64,000 nt of DNA from Chamaecrista fasciculata (taxonomy: Eukaryota; Streptophyta; Magnoliopsida; Fabales; Fabaceae), in assembly GCA_003254925.1 (NCBI GenBank), contig QANZ01055900.1:44156-108155 (forward strand), given 5' to 3'. The notes below the pieces were generated by a model. The model was not told the origin of the DNA, did not search any database, and worked only from the letters and a program-made list of their open reading frames with translations. Position numbers and translations under genes: made by a program. Positions 29,888-41,778 of this stretch are shown here, one piece after another; the stretch's first letter is position 1; every line of letters starts with the position of its first letter.

Positions 29888-30040
29888 TTTTTCTCTTCTC
29901 TCTTTTATTGTTTTCCTTCCTCTAGTTGGTGAGTTACAGCTAAGAGTGCTAATAGAAATATCAATATAGTTCAGGCCAAAAAAAAAAAAGAAATATCAAT
30001 ATAGTAATTCTAAAGGAAAGCCATTATTTTACTTTTCCAG
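29888..30040 (+). pseudogene. Relic of a second GH1 first exon (tandem duplicate remnant)
   Basis: The order ttctcttctctcttttattg, gtgagtta-c, aagagtgctaatag-aata, then aaag-aaagccattatt mirrors the signal-peptide part of beta-glucosidase exon 1 (around 21660-21745: ttctctttcttttatgcttc, gtgagtgac, gagagtgctaatagcaataa, aaaccaaggcattatt). A short internal repeat (aaatatcaatatag, twice) interrupts the match. It ends near the hAT-like element starting at 30063. It cannot encode a product. GH1 genes often lie in tandem arrays, so this is best read as the stump of a neighbouring copy. Confidence 0.45.
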
Positions 30041-30062
30041 TCTCCCTAGCTCCAAAACTTGA

Positions 30063-31512
30063 CTGGGATGACAACATATAGAGTATTAATAAGTGTTTTT
30101 ATCACTATTTGTATATGTATTTATTTATTCTATGTAACATTCATATTCTAATAAATTAGTATTTATATATGTACTCATTTGATATTCGGTATTTAACCGG
30201 TATTCGAAATATCAAAAAAAAATATATATAGATATAGGATATGATATCCTATTTTATAAACTAAATATATTGGGCATATGATATCTAATATCTATCAACT
30301 AAAATAAATAAATAAAAGGCAAAAGTGTTGTTAATACCCTCAATGTATTGGGTCATTTTCAGTTATACCCCGATGTTTTTTTTCGTCAAATTATACTTCC
30401 AACGTTTCACATTTGAGTCAGTTATACCCCAACCCGACATTTGTTTTTGGTTTTAAGGCTCTTAAGTTTCCATTATCTAGAAATCCTCAATTCTCTCATG
30501 ATTTTTCTACCACACGAGTCCCAAACCAATTACAAAACAAATCCAAAATGTTTATTATCTTTAACGAACTGGTCCCTGCAATTGAGAAACCCAAAAAATC
30601 TCTCCCCTTTGTTTTTTCCAGTTCCAACAATCACACATAAACTCGCCAATGAGCCTCAAATACAAAGAAATCGAGCAGAAATACTAATAGTTCTTGCTCC
30701 CGACGTTAACACACAATCTACGATAGTTGTGTCGTCGTGGTCGTTGAAATTAAGAAGTAAAGTAATTAACTTCAAAACCCCCTTTGGAGAGAGAGATAAA
30801 ATTAGAAGATGAGTGAGAGAGACCGTTGTAAGGAAATGAAAAGGAATGGAAACGACGTAATTTATGGGAGACTAGGAAACTGAGGACGACGACAAGAAGA
30901 ACCATGTCGACGGAAACGAGGACAGAGTGAACGACGATGATGAAGTGTGGTAGTGATGTTTTAGGGTAAGAGAAGGAGGGTTGTTAATGGCTTCTAAGAA
31001 CCTGTTTGTTAAAGATGACAAACATTTTGGATTATTCTGTAATTAGTTAGGGGTTGGGGTATAATTGACTCAAATGTGAAACGTTGGGGGTATAACTGAA
31101 AATGACCTCATACGTTGGAGGTGTCAATAGTACTTTTGCTTAAATAAAATTATAATTGATTTATATTTTAAGTTTATTTTAAAATAAAAAATATATAAAA
31201 TAACTAAAATATGGCTATATAAATCTAATTTGTTAAACTTAAATAATTATATATGTAATATTAAATTGAATATAAATTATAATAATTAAATAAGTAATAG
31301 GGTATTTGATACCAGATACCGGATACCCTAACTATCTGTTCATTTCGGACGAATATAGGGTATTTGAGAACAATATCCATATCTGTTGATATTCGAAAAA
31401 TATTTAATTTTTATTATTCGTAACCTATCTAATATACGGCATTAGATATCAGATAATTTTTTCAGAGGATATGAATGAGTACCCAGAGTATCCAACAAAA
31501 TTGCCATCCCTG
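30063..31512. mobile_element. hAT-like element, family Y, split by a Mutator-like insertion
   Basis: The left end CTGGGATGACAA and the right end, inverted, CAGGGATGGCAA match in 10 of 12 bases. Both arms are rich in ggatat/atatcc-type words (gatattcggtattt, gataccagataccgg). Fragments recur at 35289-35880 and 19185-19320. The 823-bp family M copy at 30318-31140 sits inside it and is therefore younger. The flanks (aacttga/aactcga) hint at a worn target duplication. Confidence 0.55.
30318..31140. mobile_element. Mutator-like element, family M, copy 3 (with filler)
   Basis: 823 bp starting GGCAAAAGTG and ending CTTTTGCT, with a perfect 9-bp direct repeat, taaataaaa, at 30309-30317 and 31141-31149. 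The arms and the central filler align with copy 2 at 23301-24083 along most of their length, so the filler was part of the mobile unit. Confidence 0.75.
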
Positions 31513-31529
31513 AACTCGATTGTATTGAA

Positions 31530-32078
31530 AAAGCCAAAATGTAATTTTGATCCCTCATTTTTGGGGTAAGTTGCAATCTAGCCCTTTATCTCTTTTTCTT
31601 GCGATTTTGATTATATATCTTTCTTAAAAAGTTCACTCGGTCCTAACAACTGAATGTGGCAATATCTCTCTCATTTTAAGGTTGATTGTGAGAGTTTGGA
31701 GCCACGGGTCATTCTTGATGAGTTATTTCTTTGTCCAGTTAAGGTCGTCAACAAACAATGTCAAATTGGACTTCAAAAGTAGGCCGCTCGTTTAATAATA
31801 GAAAAAATGAAGTTGGTCATATGATCTCTCTCGTTTCACGTTCGATTGTGACGAATTCAGAGTTATGTGTTATTCTTGATAAGTACTTTTTTTATCTCCA
31901 GTTAAAACCGTCAGCAAATGAAATCAAATCGAATACTGAAGTAATTCCAACCACATTCAATGATGAAGGATCAAAACAAAAATTTTTAGGAAACAATAAT
32001 GATCAAAATGGAACAAAAAAATAGTAGGGACCAAAATGAAATTTAAGGTAAATATGAGGGACCCAAATAGGGTTTTGG
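31530..32078. repeat. TIR repeat with internal tandem dimer (family R, copy 2)
   Basis: The left end aagccaaaatgtaattttga returns inverted as ggttttggcc near 32070. Two tandem units (from about 31668 and 31828) carry the family landmarks, including the TCCAGTT-GTCAACAAA box. Confidence 0.6.
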
Positions 32079-32100
32079 CCTATGAAATTTTAATACATTG

Positions 32101-33685
32101 TGGGGGCGTTTGGTACACAGATTATTTTTTCATTCCCGGGAATTATATTCCTAGAAATGTGATTCTTAGGATTATGATTCCCATGAATATAAAAATATCT
32201 GTTTGGATGAGTTAAAATAGTCATGAGATTATTTTGCAATATTCCTATGAAATTTAGGATCTTGTGTTTGGTTCAAGTTTGATAATCATGAGAATATTTG
32301 ATATTTTTCCAAATATGCCATTCTTTTTATTCTCAAATAATAACTTATCAAATACAAAAATCCTTCAAAATAATTAATAAGAATACTTTGAAAAAATGTT
32401 TTTTGTTTTTACATATTGATGATTTATCAAGAAAATACGATTTCAAAACATCATGTCATAATTCTTAAAATTAAAAAATAGTCTAAAAAAAATTATCACT
32501 CAAAATATAACTATAATTGTTGATAAACTGGAAAATGCCTAGCACTTACCTAGTTCACCGGAGAGGGCTGCGAGAGCCAAGTGTTGAGCAAGAACCTGCA
32601 AGAGCTTCACAGGGGGGCCCTGCGAAGTGTACTCCGACGCTCAAGTTAGTAAGAGAGTAAGCAGAGAGTAAGAGAANTCAGCAGGTGAGGAGGGAAATCC
32701 CCACAGACGGCGCCAATGATAAACTGGAAAATGCCTAGCACTTACCTAGTTCACCGGAGAGGGCTGCGAGAGCCAAGTGTTGAGCAAGAACCTGCAAGAG
32801 CTTCACAGGGGGGCCCTGCGAAGTGTACTCCGACGCTCAAGTTAGTAAGAGAGTAAGCAGAGAGTAAGAGAATTTCAGAGTGTAAGAAGTAGCTAACCTT
32901 GAACTGGTGAGATGGGCTCTATTTATAGAGCAGGGAGGAGAGAGGTGGTCAGCGCGCGGGGCGGACCACGTAGTTGGACACGATCTCCACCAGCGAAGAT
33001 GGTGGAGACCGAGATTTGCGGAACAAGGCAATCGTGGGTGATTGCGTGTCGCGTCTGTAGGCGGGCGCCTAGAGACTGGAGATCGTGGGTGGGCTGGTTC
33101 GCAGCCCACGATCTCCCGTAGCGTGGAGTGCGGAGCAGGGTGATCGTGGGTGGCCACGTGTCATTTGGGGGACGGGCGCCATGCCCCAGGGTGGATCATG
33201 ACCGCCCCTAAGTGTGTTTAGGGCGCCCGATTGACTCGAGGGCGCTTCGCAAGGTGCGGAGGGGAGAAGAGGCATGGTGCGAGGGCTGTTTAGGCGTACG
33301 CCCAAATAGTGATGTATCAATTGTCAAAATAAAACTTTTTTTTTTTGCCTGAAAACATAAAACTTAATTAGTTAGGTTTGACATAGAGGATAAAATTAGA
33401 TGAGAAATGGAAAGAGTTTGTAGAACAAAATTTAATTAGCTAAGTTTAATGAGGATAAATTAGTCATTTTAGGTGGACCAAAATAACCTCATCCCATGGG
33501 ATTAGACTAATCATATCTCCTAGGGTGGGATTAAAAAATAGCTATTTTAGAAAATTATACTACTCTTTGAGAATACAATATTTTCGGGACTAATTTTTTA
33601 ATCCACATACCAAATATAGAATTAGTCTATGTCGAAACTCCTAATCCCGAGATAATTTTTCTAATTCGTCTACCAAACGCCCCTA
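32101..33685. mobile_element. GGGGCGTTTGG-ended DNA element, family Z, copy 1, carrying a nested LTR relic
   Basis: The left end gggggcgtttggtacacaga and the right end ctaccaaacgcccct are inverted repeats; both arms carry attcc/ggaat words. Such ends suggest a Harbinger/Tourist-like element, but no clean TAA duplication is seen here. The LTR relic at 32521-33319 lies inside. Copy 2 is at 36488-37231 and a fragment at about 46999-47140. Confidence 0.5.
32521..33319 (-). mobile_element. Reduced LTR retrotransposon relic (LTR, primer-binding stretch, partial LTR)
   Basis: A complete LTR (32717-33319, 603 bp, minus-strand TGATACATC...TTTATCA) is followed, in element orientation, by a TGGCGCC-starting primer-binding-type stretch and then the end of a second LTR. 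The set is flanked by a perfect 5-bp repeat, attgt, at 32516-32520 and 33320-33324. Almost all of the internal region is missing and no protein domain remains. The LTR is GC-rich against an AT-rich background and holds a TATA box (tctataaata in element orientation). It is nearly identical over its length to 42928-43535, so the family was active fairly recently. It contains one ambiguous base. Confidence 0.75.
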
Positions 33686-33689
33686 TATA

Positions 33690-34149
33690 TCTTCTGGCTC
33701 ACCATATTAATGAATGTGTTTTTTCCTATCCCTAATTAAATTACATTAATCAAACCTTTTTTTTTTCGAACATTAATCAAACCTGGGCATGCGCTAGTTG
33801 CAGTTAGGTCCAAAATGATTGTACACAACGGTATCCTTCATGTTTTGGTCTCTGACGTAGCCCATCATCGTGGCCAAGAAGACACTAACTTAACTTCAAA
33901 AAAACAATTGTACATTTTAACCGAAAAAGAAAAATAGAAAAGTTCATGCTGTACTATTTGTTGAAAGCCCTAAATAAGAAATGATAGTTGATTATTGATT
34001 ATATTTAGGGCCAATGATCTGGGCTTGCCGCTACGATTATGAAATATGGCAAGGATATTTTTAAGGTCCACACCCAAGTCTTAAATATTTGTAAATTGTA
34101 TTCCGTCTTAATGGCAATTTCTTTGTGTAATTAAAATATTCGTCTATAT
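33690..34149. other. Intergenic, nothing recognised
   Basis: No open frame, repeat end or RNA gene could be supported. Confidence 0.5.
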
Positions 34150-34495
34150 CTAGGAAGCATGGACACTGACACGGACACGGGACACGACACGGACACGGAC
34201 ACGGCGACACGTTAAACTCTTAAAATTACGCGACACGACACACCATATATTTATATATATAAATAATTAAATATTCATAATTTTTAATGAAAAAATTTAA
34301 AATTACAAGTTTTATTCATAATATATGTCGTATGTATAATTATTTTCTCTTATATGTCATGTTAAAGTCACAAAAAATTGATTTATATTTTAAAATTTAT
34401 GAATATGTGTCGTGTCGGTGTCGTACGGGTGTCGGACACTGACACGTGTCCGACACGGCGACACGCTCTCAAAATGAAGTGTCCATGCTTCTTAG
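34150..34495. mobile_element. GGACACGG-rich TIR element (MITE)
   Basis: The left end ctaggaagcatggacact and the right end, inverted, ctaagaagcatggacact match in 17 of 18 bases. The inner sides are made of ACACGGAC-type repeats and the core is AT-rich. No clear target duplication was found. hAT-like is a guess. Confidence 0.6.
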
Positions 34496-34574
34496 AATAT
34501 GATAACCCTAGGAAAGGTACGCTACTCATGCTATCTCATATTCTCCTCTCTTATGACCAAATACTAACTTAAGC

Positions 34575-34740
34575 ATCGGAGGTGAATTACAAGGGAGACC
34601 CCCTGTGGTTCATTATCTTGCAGGAAATTCTTGCGGTGAACCGGGAAACGACATTGGGCCAAATCCTAGTTCATCACTGGCGTCGACTGTGGGGAACAAA
34701 TAAAAAGCGATTTTTTTATTTATATAATACAAAAAAAATT
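34575..34740 (+). mobile_element. Possible LTR end plus primer-binding-like site (fossil)
   Basis: tggcgtcgactgtggggaac follows a gttcatca terminus, resembling the LTR/primer-binding junction of Ty3-type elements (compare the TGGCGCC stretch of the 32.5-kb relic). The rest of the element is not recognisable. Confidence 0.3.
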
Positions 34741-34844
34741 AAAAAAAAAGATTTTAATCACCCAAAAAAATTTATTTCCAATATGGGTGCCACGCGGAAC
34801 CCGTTTATTTTCAATTTTTTAAAAAACAATAAATAAATAAATCA

Positions 34845-34955
34845 CAATTTGACCTGGAATTTGCATTAATTGCAAATCGTAGGTCAAATTGTGATTTGCA
34901 TTAATTGCAAATCGCAGGTCAAACTGCGATTTACATTAATTAATTTCAAACCTAA
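34845..34955. repeat. Tandem near-palindromic units (atttgcattaattgcaaat)
   Basis: Three consecutive units of about 45 bp alternate ggtcaaa-ctgcgattt with the near-palindrome atttgcattaattgcaaat. They could form hairpins. No function is inferred. Confidence 0.6.
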
Positions 34956-35288
34956 TTAATTTCAAATTGATTGAATCTATTACTTCTTCTTTTTTTTTTG
35001 TCACTTTTTGGTTATTATTAAACACATTAATAGCAACCATATGTATTTTTTTCATCAATTTTTTTTTAAAGAGAACTGAATAATTTTATCTTAATCACTA
35101 CAAAACGTATGTATAAAAAAAATTCTGATTTTTAGTGAATGTTATATTTCTTACACGACTCTCGATACTAATTGATGAAAAAATACATATGTTTGCTGTA
35201 ATGTAAACACACAGGATTCATTGGATTCATTTCATTAGTTAATATATTTAATTTTGTTAATTATATTAATTAACATATTTTAAAAAAN

Positions 35289-35880
35289 TTAATTTCGGGT
35301 ATTTCGAGTACTCGTCAGATACCAGATATCAGATAGGGTACGGGTACGATTATTGTTTAAGATGAACGGATACAAATAGTGACAAAACCATCGGATACTC
35401 TACTTGTTGCCATCCCTAGTCCTATTCCACCCATTAAAAATATTAAGTATTTGTCGGATATCAGATATCAAATAAACTACAAGTGATAAAAAATAACAAA
35501 AATGTAAAATATTGGGTGAATACAGATATTGTCAACTACTCGATATTTCTTTGAAATAGACGGATGGTTAGGATACCCAGTATCTAATATAATATAATAT
35601 AAATATTTTATTTATTTTGTATAATTTTTAAATTAATTTATTTTAGTTACCGAATATTAGATATGGGAAATGGAATATATCCCATTATTAAAATAGAATA
35701 TCCTATCATATATCAATTATTTTTTGGATATCTCAAATAATTGTTGGATATCAAATATCAAATAAAATACAAATACTAATTTATTAGATGCGAATAAGAT
35801 ATGAATATTGGATAGGATAGATGAATATAAATACCAATAGTGATAAAATGACTCAGTGCCATAACATTTGTCATCCCTTG
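35289..35880. repeat. Family Y (hAT-like) fragments
   Basis: Two adjacent pieces end in ttgccatcccta (near 35418) and tgtcatccctt (near 35880), the family right end, with ggatatcagata-type interiors. The first piece begins at a lone N (35288). Confidence 0.5.
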
Positions 35881-36212
35881 AGATAACGAGTCCACATAAG
35901 CATGTCACCTCATATATAATGGGAAAAAATGGAGAAATTTGGAATATGACTCAAACATTTGGGATCAATCTAAAACAAGTGAAACATTTAGGACCAATTT
36001 GAAGTCCATCCCATACTTTTGGGGACCAATATGAGTATTTGACCTCTTTTTTCACTCTACTTTGGAAGCCATGTGCCCCTTTATTGAAAAGGAAAAAATA
36101 AATCATAAACAGCTATTTAACGAATATGGTATGCTTGTTCATAATATAAACTTGATATTCATTTTTTTAGAAAACCAAACAAACTTAAAATTAAAATTCT
36201 TTGTAATAAAAA

Positions 36213-37455
36213 AGTAAATTAATGATTTAGTCCTTGAAAGATAATGAATATTTTAATTTAGTCTCTAGATGAAATTATAGAGATTTACTTTACGCAATTA
36301 TAATCAGTTTAGTTCTCCTTTGATAAAATATTAATTCAAGTTTAATAATAAACATGATTTTTTAACTTGGATTGTTTATTGTAATTTTAACAAAATTGAA
36401 AACTACATAATTTTTTGTTATTAAATTTCTATTGTTATTATTAACAAAATGATCAAATTAATCATAATTATACCTTTTAGAGACTAAGGGGGCGTTGATT
36501 CACATATTGAAAAAATAGTTTTGGGATTATGAGCTTTGGAGTAGATAAACTCGCGCTTGATATGCATATTATAAAAATAGTGTTGAGAATATTGTATTCT
36601 CATAGTATCTTTATCCATGAAATAATCATTTTTTAATCTCACATTAGGGGGTGAGATTACTCTATTCCTATTTAGAAAGAGTTGAAAAAAGATCTTGTGC
36701 AACGTATTCTTAATTAATCAGTCATCTATTTAGTATGAGTTTTTTTTTCGTTTTATTTTGAGGATAATGTTAGGTATATTTTGAGTGGTGACTATTTTAT
36801 TCTATTTTATCATTTTGAGAATTATGAACATTATGTTTTCAAATAGTATTCTTTTTAATAAAATTATTATTTATTTATAAATTTTAATTATGATAGAATT
36901 AATTTTTTGTATAATGTCGAAACAAACAATTTTTTAAAAATATTCTCATGAATTATTTGGAAGAATTTCTACATTTGATACGTCGTTATTTGAGAATGAA
37001 AGCTAATGGCATTTTTAGAAAAGTTTTAAGCATTCTCAAAATTATCAAAGTTGAACTAAACACAAGATTGTAATAATCCTGGGAATATTGCAAAATAATT
37101 CCAAGAATGTTTTAACTCATCAAATAAATAATTTCATATTTTTAGGAATCTTATTCTTGAGAACCACATTCTCAGGAATATGGTTTCGGAGAATAAAAAA
37201 ACAATGTGTATACCAAATGTCGATCCCATTCTAACATGTTAGAGTTTCTTTTGATTGGTCAAGTGAGTTTTCAAACATTAAAAATTATCTTTTAAATAAA
37301 TTTTCGTAAATTTTAAGATATAAAATGCTATACTAACCAATTAGAAGAAACCTTAAAATATGCCCTAAGGGGCACATGTTAGATAAATTCTAATTTTAAA
37401 TATGAAATTGAGACATTTGTTATCTTTTAGAGACTAAATCATTCATTTGCTTTAA
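36213..37455. repeat. Family V repeat interrupted by a family Z element
   Basis: 36213-36487 matches the left part of family V (taatgatttagtccttgaaa) and 37385-37455 its right end (cttttagagactaaatcatt). The family Z copy 2 (36488-37231, gggggcgtt... to ...cgatcccatt) sits between them, next to ctaa on both sides, which fits a TAA target site. Sequence from 37232 to 37385 is unassigned. Confidence 0.5.
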
Positions 37456-38011
37456 AAGATGGTCTAAGCCTTCCTCTCGGCTTGCTTTAGGACTCGCATA
37501 TCAAAATCACAGTCCACAAACAAGATATATGCAAACCTAAGAATGAAAGATATCCTCAAGAATTATTTCTTTTACTATTAAAAGCACCCCAAAGAGCAAA
37601 AAACAAGAGGGGATGCTTGTCTAAATGATGAGCAACTGTAAAGGGACTGAATGAAAGCACATGGAAGAGGGACAATCCTCACATGTTACAAACATGGGTC
37701 TTCCTTGTTATGCTTCCTCTCTTAAAAGCATTCCCACTTAGGTTTCTCATTAACTACCCAATCATTATCTCTTCTTCTCCTTATCCTCCTTTTCATTAAT
37801 TCTCTCTTCTTTTTGTTTACCTTCTTGAATCAATGAGAAAATTATATTATAATTAGGCCATTGATTTTTTTTTTTCGTAGATGAATTAAAGCATCATTAT
37901 AGGTTAGAAGGAAAGTAACAAGAGACAAGTACCTAAAAGACAATGAAAAAGAGGAAGAGTAATAATTGTATTAACACCTAATTCTAACGACTTAACTAGA
38001 TCCTCTAATTG
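37456..38011. other. Intergenic, nothing recognised
   Basis: There is moderately mixed composition with A/G-rich words but no supportable gene or repeat end. Confidence 0.4.
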
Positions 38012-38016
38012 CATAT

Positions 38017-38924
38017 TGACGGGCGCAAGCGTGGTTGGCGGCGGCGCAGCGGAAGCGGAAATGCCGGTAAAACTACAAACCACTATAACAATTCCAAAAC
38101 AGAAAAATGGAATACAATACTTTCGCCCAATTGCCCAAGGATTCAAATAACAATGTCTAACTAGTATTATTACATCAATCAAAGAATACAACTATACAAC
38201 CTCTCACAACCACAAAAGAGGTAAACAACATTGTCTTACAAAATTTGGGTACAAGAAGCACTAACAAAATGAGCCTACAAAATATATCTAGGGCAATATT
38301 CTCTCAACAGACCCTAAAACAATATATTCAACTCACAAGCTTCCTCCAACAAATACCCAAATCTCCAAGCACAAATAAAGTTGAGACAACAAAGGAAAAA
38401 CGCACAAAACAGAGCAGCACTTCAAGACCCAATCGGAATACCTAAATCATCTCCAATCCAAAAACTGACCGTAGGATATAAGGAACAGAATGTCCGAAAC
38501 ATAACCTCAAAATTTCAGCTCATTCGGAGAAGATCTCACCGTTGGATTTTTCCGACAATAAACGTCGTTCAGGAAGTCTGGATAGGACGCTCCTTGAACT
38601 TCAAAAATCCGTTTCTACCAAACCAAAGCTCCAATCAAAAAACTGACCGTAGGATATCAAGACTAGGATGTCAAGAACATACCCTCCAAATTTCAGCTTG
38701 ATCGGAGAAGGTTGCACCGTTGGATTTCGCCGGAAGTAACTGCTGCCAGAGAAAAACTCTCTAGGTTTTCACCCTCTCTCACTATGCGTTTTTCTTACTC
38801 TCTACCAATTTGCTTGGCTTGCTCTCCACACCACTCCACACCAGAAAATGAAACCCTAGCTGCTGGGGCAAAGCCTTGGGCTGACTTGAGAATGGGCCTT
38901 CACTTGGAGTGACCAAGCCCAACA
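38017..38924 (-). mobile_element. Complete solo LTR, 908 bp
   Basis: In minus orientation it starts TGTTGGGCTTGG and ends GCGCCCGTCA, flanked by a perfect 5-bp repeat, catat, at 38012-38016 and 38925-38929. It is the full-length version of the LTRs at 1-780 and 9011-9549 and fixes their ends. No internal region is attached, so it is a solo LTR left by recombination. It is less diverged internally than copies A and B and so looks younger. Confidence 0.8.
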
Positions 38925-38929
38925 CATAT

Positions 38930-39911
38930 TGCTTGTCAATTCATTTATGTCAAGTAAGTATGGTTTTGTACTCAAATTGGAAATAAATTTTGGTAAATTT
39001 CTTTGAATATTTATTACAAAATTCATTAGTTTCTTTTTGTAACCGAGGTATTAATTATGAGCACAGTGAATAACTCTTTGCTGACTTATAGGACCTCTAA
39101 AGACTAATAAAGATGGCCCATACTTTTAAAGTTTTCCTACACTCAAATGTGAAGGGTTGAACCTTTGATACAAGGGACAATAAACCATTACCACTCAACC
39201 CCACCCTTTGAGTTGAAATTTTTAATAATAAGATGATACATAAGTATTTTTTTTAAAAAAAAATTTATATATATATGTATATATTCTTTCTCTATGATAA
39301 TTAGTTGTATAAAGTTTTTGGCAGATGTCTTATTTTCAATGGTAAAGTTAATTTAAGTCTAATCCAATCAAGGTTTAGTTACTCTTTGATTCAATGGTTG
39401 AGTCACAAGATGTAATTCAAAATTTTTTTTTTTTTAGATTTGGGCATTGCTTGGTCATATCTAATTTGAACTAAGCCCTTCATTAATTTGTAAGTAGTTA
39501 AGTGATTGATTAAACTAGTAATTAAGATAATTTTAATTATTACCGAGACCTATACTTTCAATTTTTTTCTGGGGTCGTACCTATGCTTTTCAATTACAAA
39601 AGTGTCCTTACTCAAAGAAGACTTGGTGAATGAAATCCACATGGGATGACCATGGAGATTCAAAGAAGTGGGCTTGTTATGTATGTGAAAGAGCCCAAAC
39701 TAGTATGACCCACTTGGCTCTCCATCTTGTTTACACAATAATGTGGGCACTTAAATCCCATGATTTGGTATATTACCCAACAACACATGCAGTGTGTGAA
39801 GGGGATATATATACCTTGTCAACAAAAGTGGGCACACACCACAAAATGAGTTTTTGGATAAGGTAAAGTATTAAATGCAATTGCCTAAACTTAATTATCG
39901 GTTGCCACACA
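38930..39911. other. Intergenic, no gene supported
   Basis: An open frame at 39630-39866 is not recognised and has no start context or splice partners. The remainder is AT-rich. Confidence 0.4.
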
Positions 39912-39920
39912 AAATAATTA

Positions 39921-40200
39921 GGTCAAAGTACACTTTTGGTCCCATATATTTTTGTCAGGTCTCAATTTGATCCTATATTTTTTGGTCAGGTTTTCATATC
40001 TTTATAAAAAGTAGTTTCATACTTTAGGATAACAGTGAAATTTTTTTCAAAGATATGAAATTAAATCTACAACAAAAATGATATAAGACCAATTTTGCAC
40101 CGGACTAAAAGATATGTGATCAAAAAGTACAACAAAAAAAAGATACATAACCAAATTGAGACATGAGCAAAAAATATGGGACCAAAAGTGCACTTTGGTC
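39921..40200. mobile_element. Small TIR element, family C, copy 4 (9-bp duplication)
   Basis: 280 bp starting ggtcaaagtacacttttgg and ending with its inverse, flanked by a perfect 9-bp repeat, aaataatta, at 39912-39920 and 40201-40209. This copy shows that the family makes Mutator-size duplications. Confidence 0.75.
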
Positions 40201-40340
40201 AAATAATTAATAGACTTGATTAATTATTGTTGAGATAAATTAAACCAATTTGAAGATATACTTTTTAGGAGGAAAAAATCAGTGATGAACACTTTATCCA
40301 GATCTATTATCACACACACCTCAGAAGGAAAATCAGAGAC

Positions 40341-40580
40341 TCAACGAGATTCACCATCATCCACACATCTTTGAATCACCAACATCTCAGTGATAATCGG
40401 CCCACTCGCACTGCGCACCTCCAAGACAAGCTCCTTCAAAGCCGCCGTCAACCTTGTCGTTGAATGGTTTTTCTTGCCATAATGAAACCGAAGCCTCGCA
40501 TCCCAGCCAACAAAAATCACAACGATACCCACATCTTCATCATCCGACGAACCCTCACTATCATTGTCAGCAACGCCCAT
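40341..40580 (-). CDS. Unrecognised short open frame with exon-like composition
   Basis: A 79-codon frame opens with ATG at 40578-40580. It has an acidic start (NDSEGSSDDED), a hydrophobic stretch (VGIVVIFVGW) and a mixed helix (TTRLTAALKELVLEVRSAS). Its GC content is clearly above that of the flanks and there is no low-complexity bias, as in an exon or a captured gene piece. No family is recognised, no second exon was found, and it lies between two small TIR elements. It may be a gene fragment or chance. Confidence 0.3.
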   Translation of the reverse strand: MGVADNDSEGSSDDEDVGIVVIFVGWDARLRFHYGKKNHSTTRLTAALKELVLEVRSASGPIITEMLVIQRCVDDGESR

Positions 40581-40856
40581 CCCGAAGAAGATAACCTAGT
40601 AATTAACTCCCTTTTCATGTATGATCTCTTACACTTAGATATATATTGATGAAGTTACTTTAAGATGTGATGGAAATCCCATAAATACCTAAGATATGAG
40701 AATCATTATATCTATAATTACAGCAGATGAACAAAAAAGAAAATACTAACAATATGATGAACTTGAGTTCGAATTTTTATTGAAATTGGTGTCTATATTT
40801 AGTACCCGATCATAACTCGAATAAAATTGTTTCTATTAAAGGATGCTTATGAAAAA

Positions 40857-41279
40857 GGCAAAAAGTATTATTGGTATCCATAAAGTATATGCTCATTTTC
40901 ACTTGTACTCTCGAAATTTTTTTTTGGATCAATTGTACTTTTAAAATATAAGGTCAGCTTCAGTTATACTCCTAAAATATTTTTAGTCAATTATACTCTC
41001 AATGTTTTATATTTGAGTCAAGCGTACCCCCAAATAACCTCCAATTTAGGGTACAATAGACACAAAAAAAGAAAAAGATTGGGCCTTGGGATACAATTAA
41101 TCCAAAAAAAGAAAGATTGAGGGTATAATTGACTAAAAATAATTTTAGAGGTATAACTGAAACTAACCTGATACTTTAGGGATATAATTGACAAAAAAAA
41201 AATTGTTTTGGAGTAACTCTAAAAATAATCACATACTTCACGAAAAGAAATCACAGAGGTACCAAAAATACTTTTACCC
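40857..41279. mobile_element. Mutator-like MITE, family M, copy 4
   Basis: The left end ggcaaaaagtattattggta and the right end accaaaaatacttttaccc are inverted repeats. The arms carry the family phrases on tcattttcacttgtac and ggtataactgaaa. The flanks (tatgaaaaa and tgtaaaaaa) are only roughly alike, so the duplication is worn. There is no filler. Confidence 0.55.
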
Positions 41280-41746
41280 TGTAAAAAAAAAATTTGCAAC
41301 AAGGACGGGACATGGATTCAGGTGATTGTTTACATGTTCAGGCAAGATGCATGAAGTGTTCGATGACGTGACTGACAAAAGTGGCCAAATTGCACAAATG
41401 GTGATACAATTAATGGTTGAGGATGATCATAAAAAAAAAAGCTCGTTGTACGTATTAATTCTTGGGTACATATTTGAATTTGATTAATTTTATTAATTAA
41501 TTACCAACCTGGAATATATATGGGGCAGGGAAGCTGCTATTTTTGACTTTTGCATTTTGAGTACTTTGATGTGGTGGGATCTTATATGTACTGATGTACA
41601 TATTTTCACTTTAATTTGCTCTTGATTGGGAAGGTTATATACAGAGTTTGTGTTATTATTAGTTCCTCATATTTTCATCTCATCTTGTATATATATATGT
41701 ACCATATTTAGATATATAATTTACTTCAACCATACTCAAAGCGAGC

Positions 41747-41778
<32 letters not shown>

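Noticed and set aside
39630-39866. 78-codon plus-strand frame as a gene
   Set aside because: No recognisable domain, no start context, no splice partners, ordinary composition.
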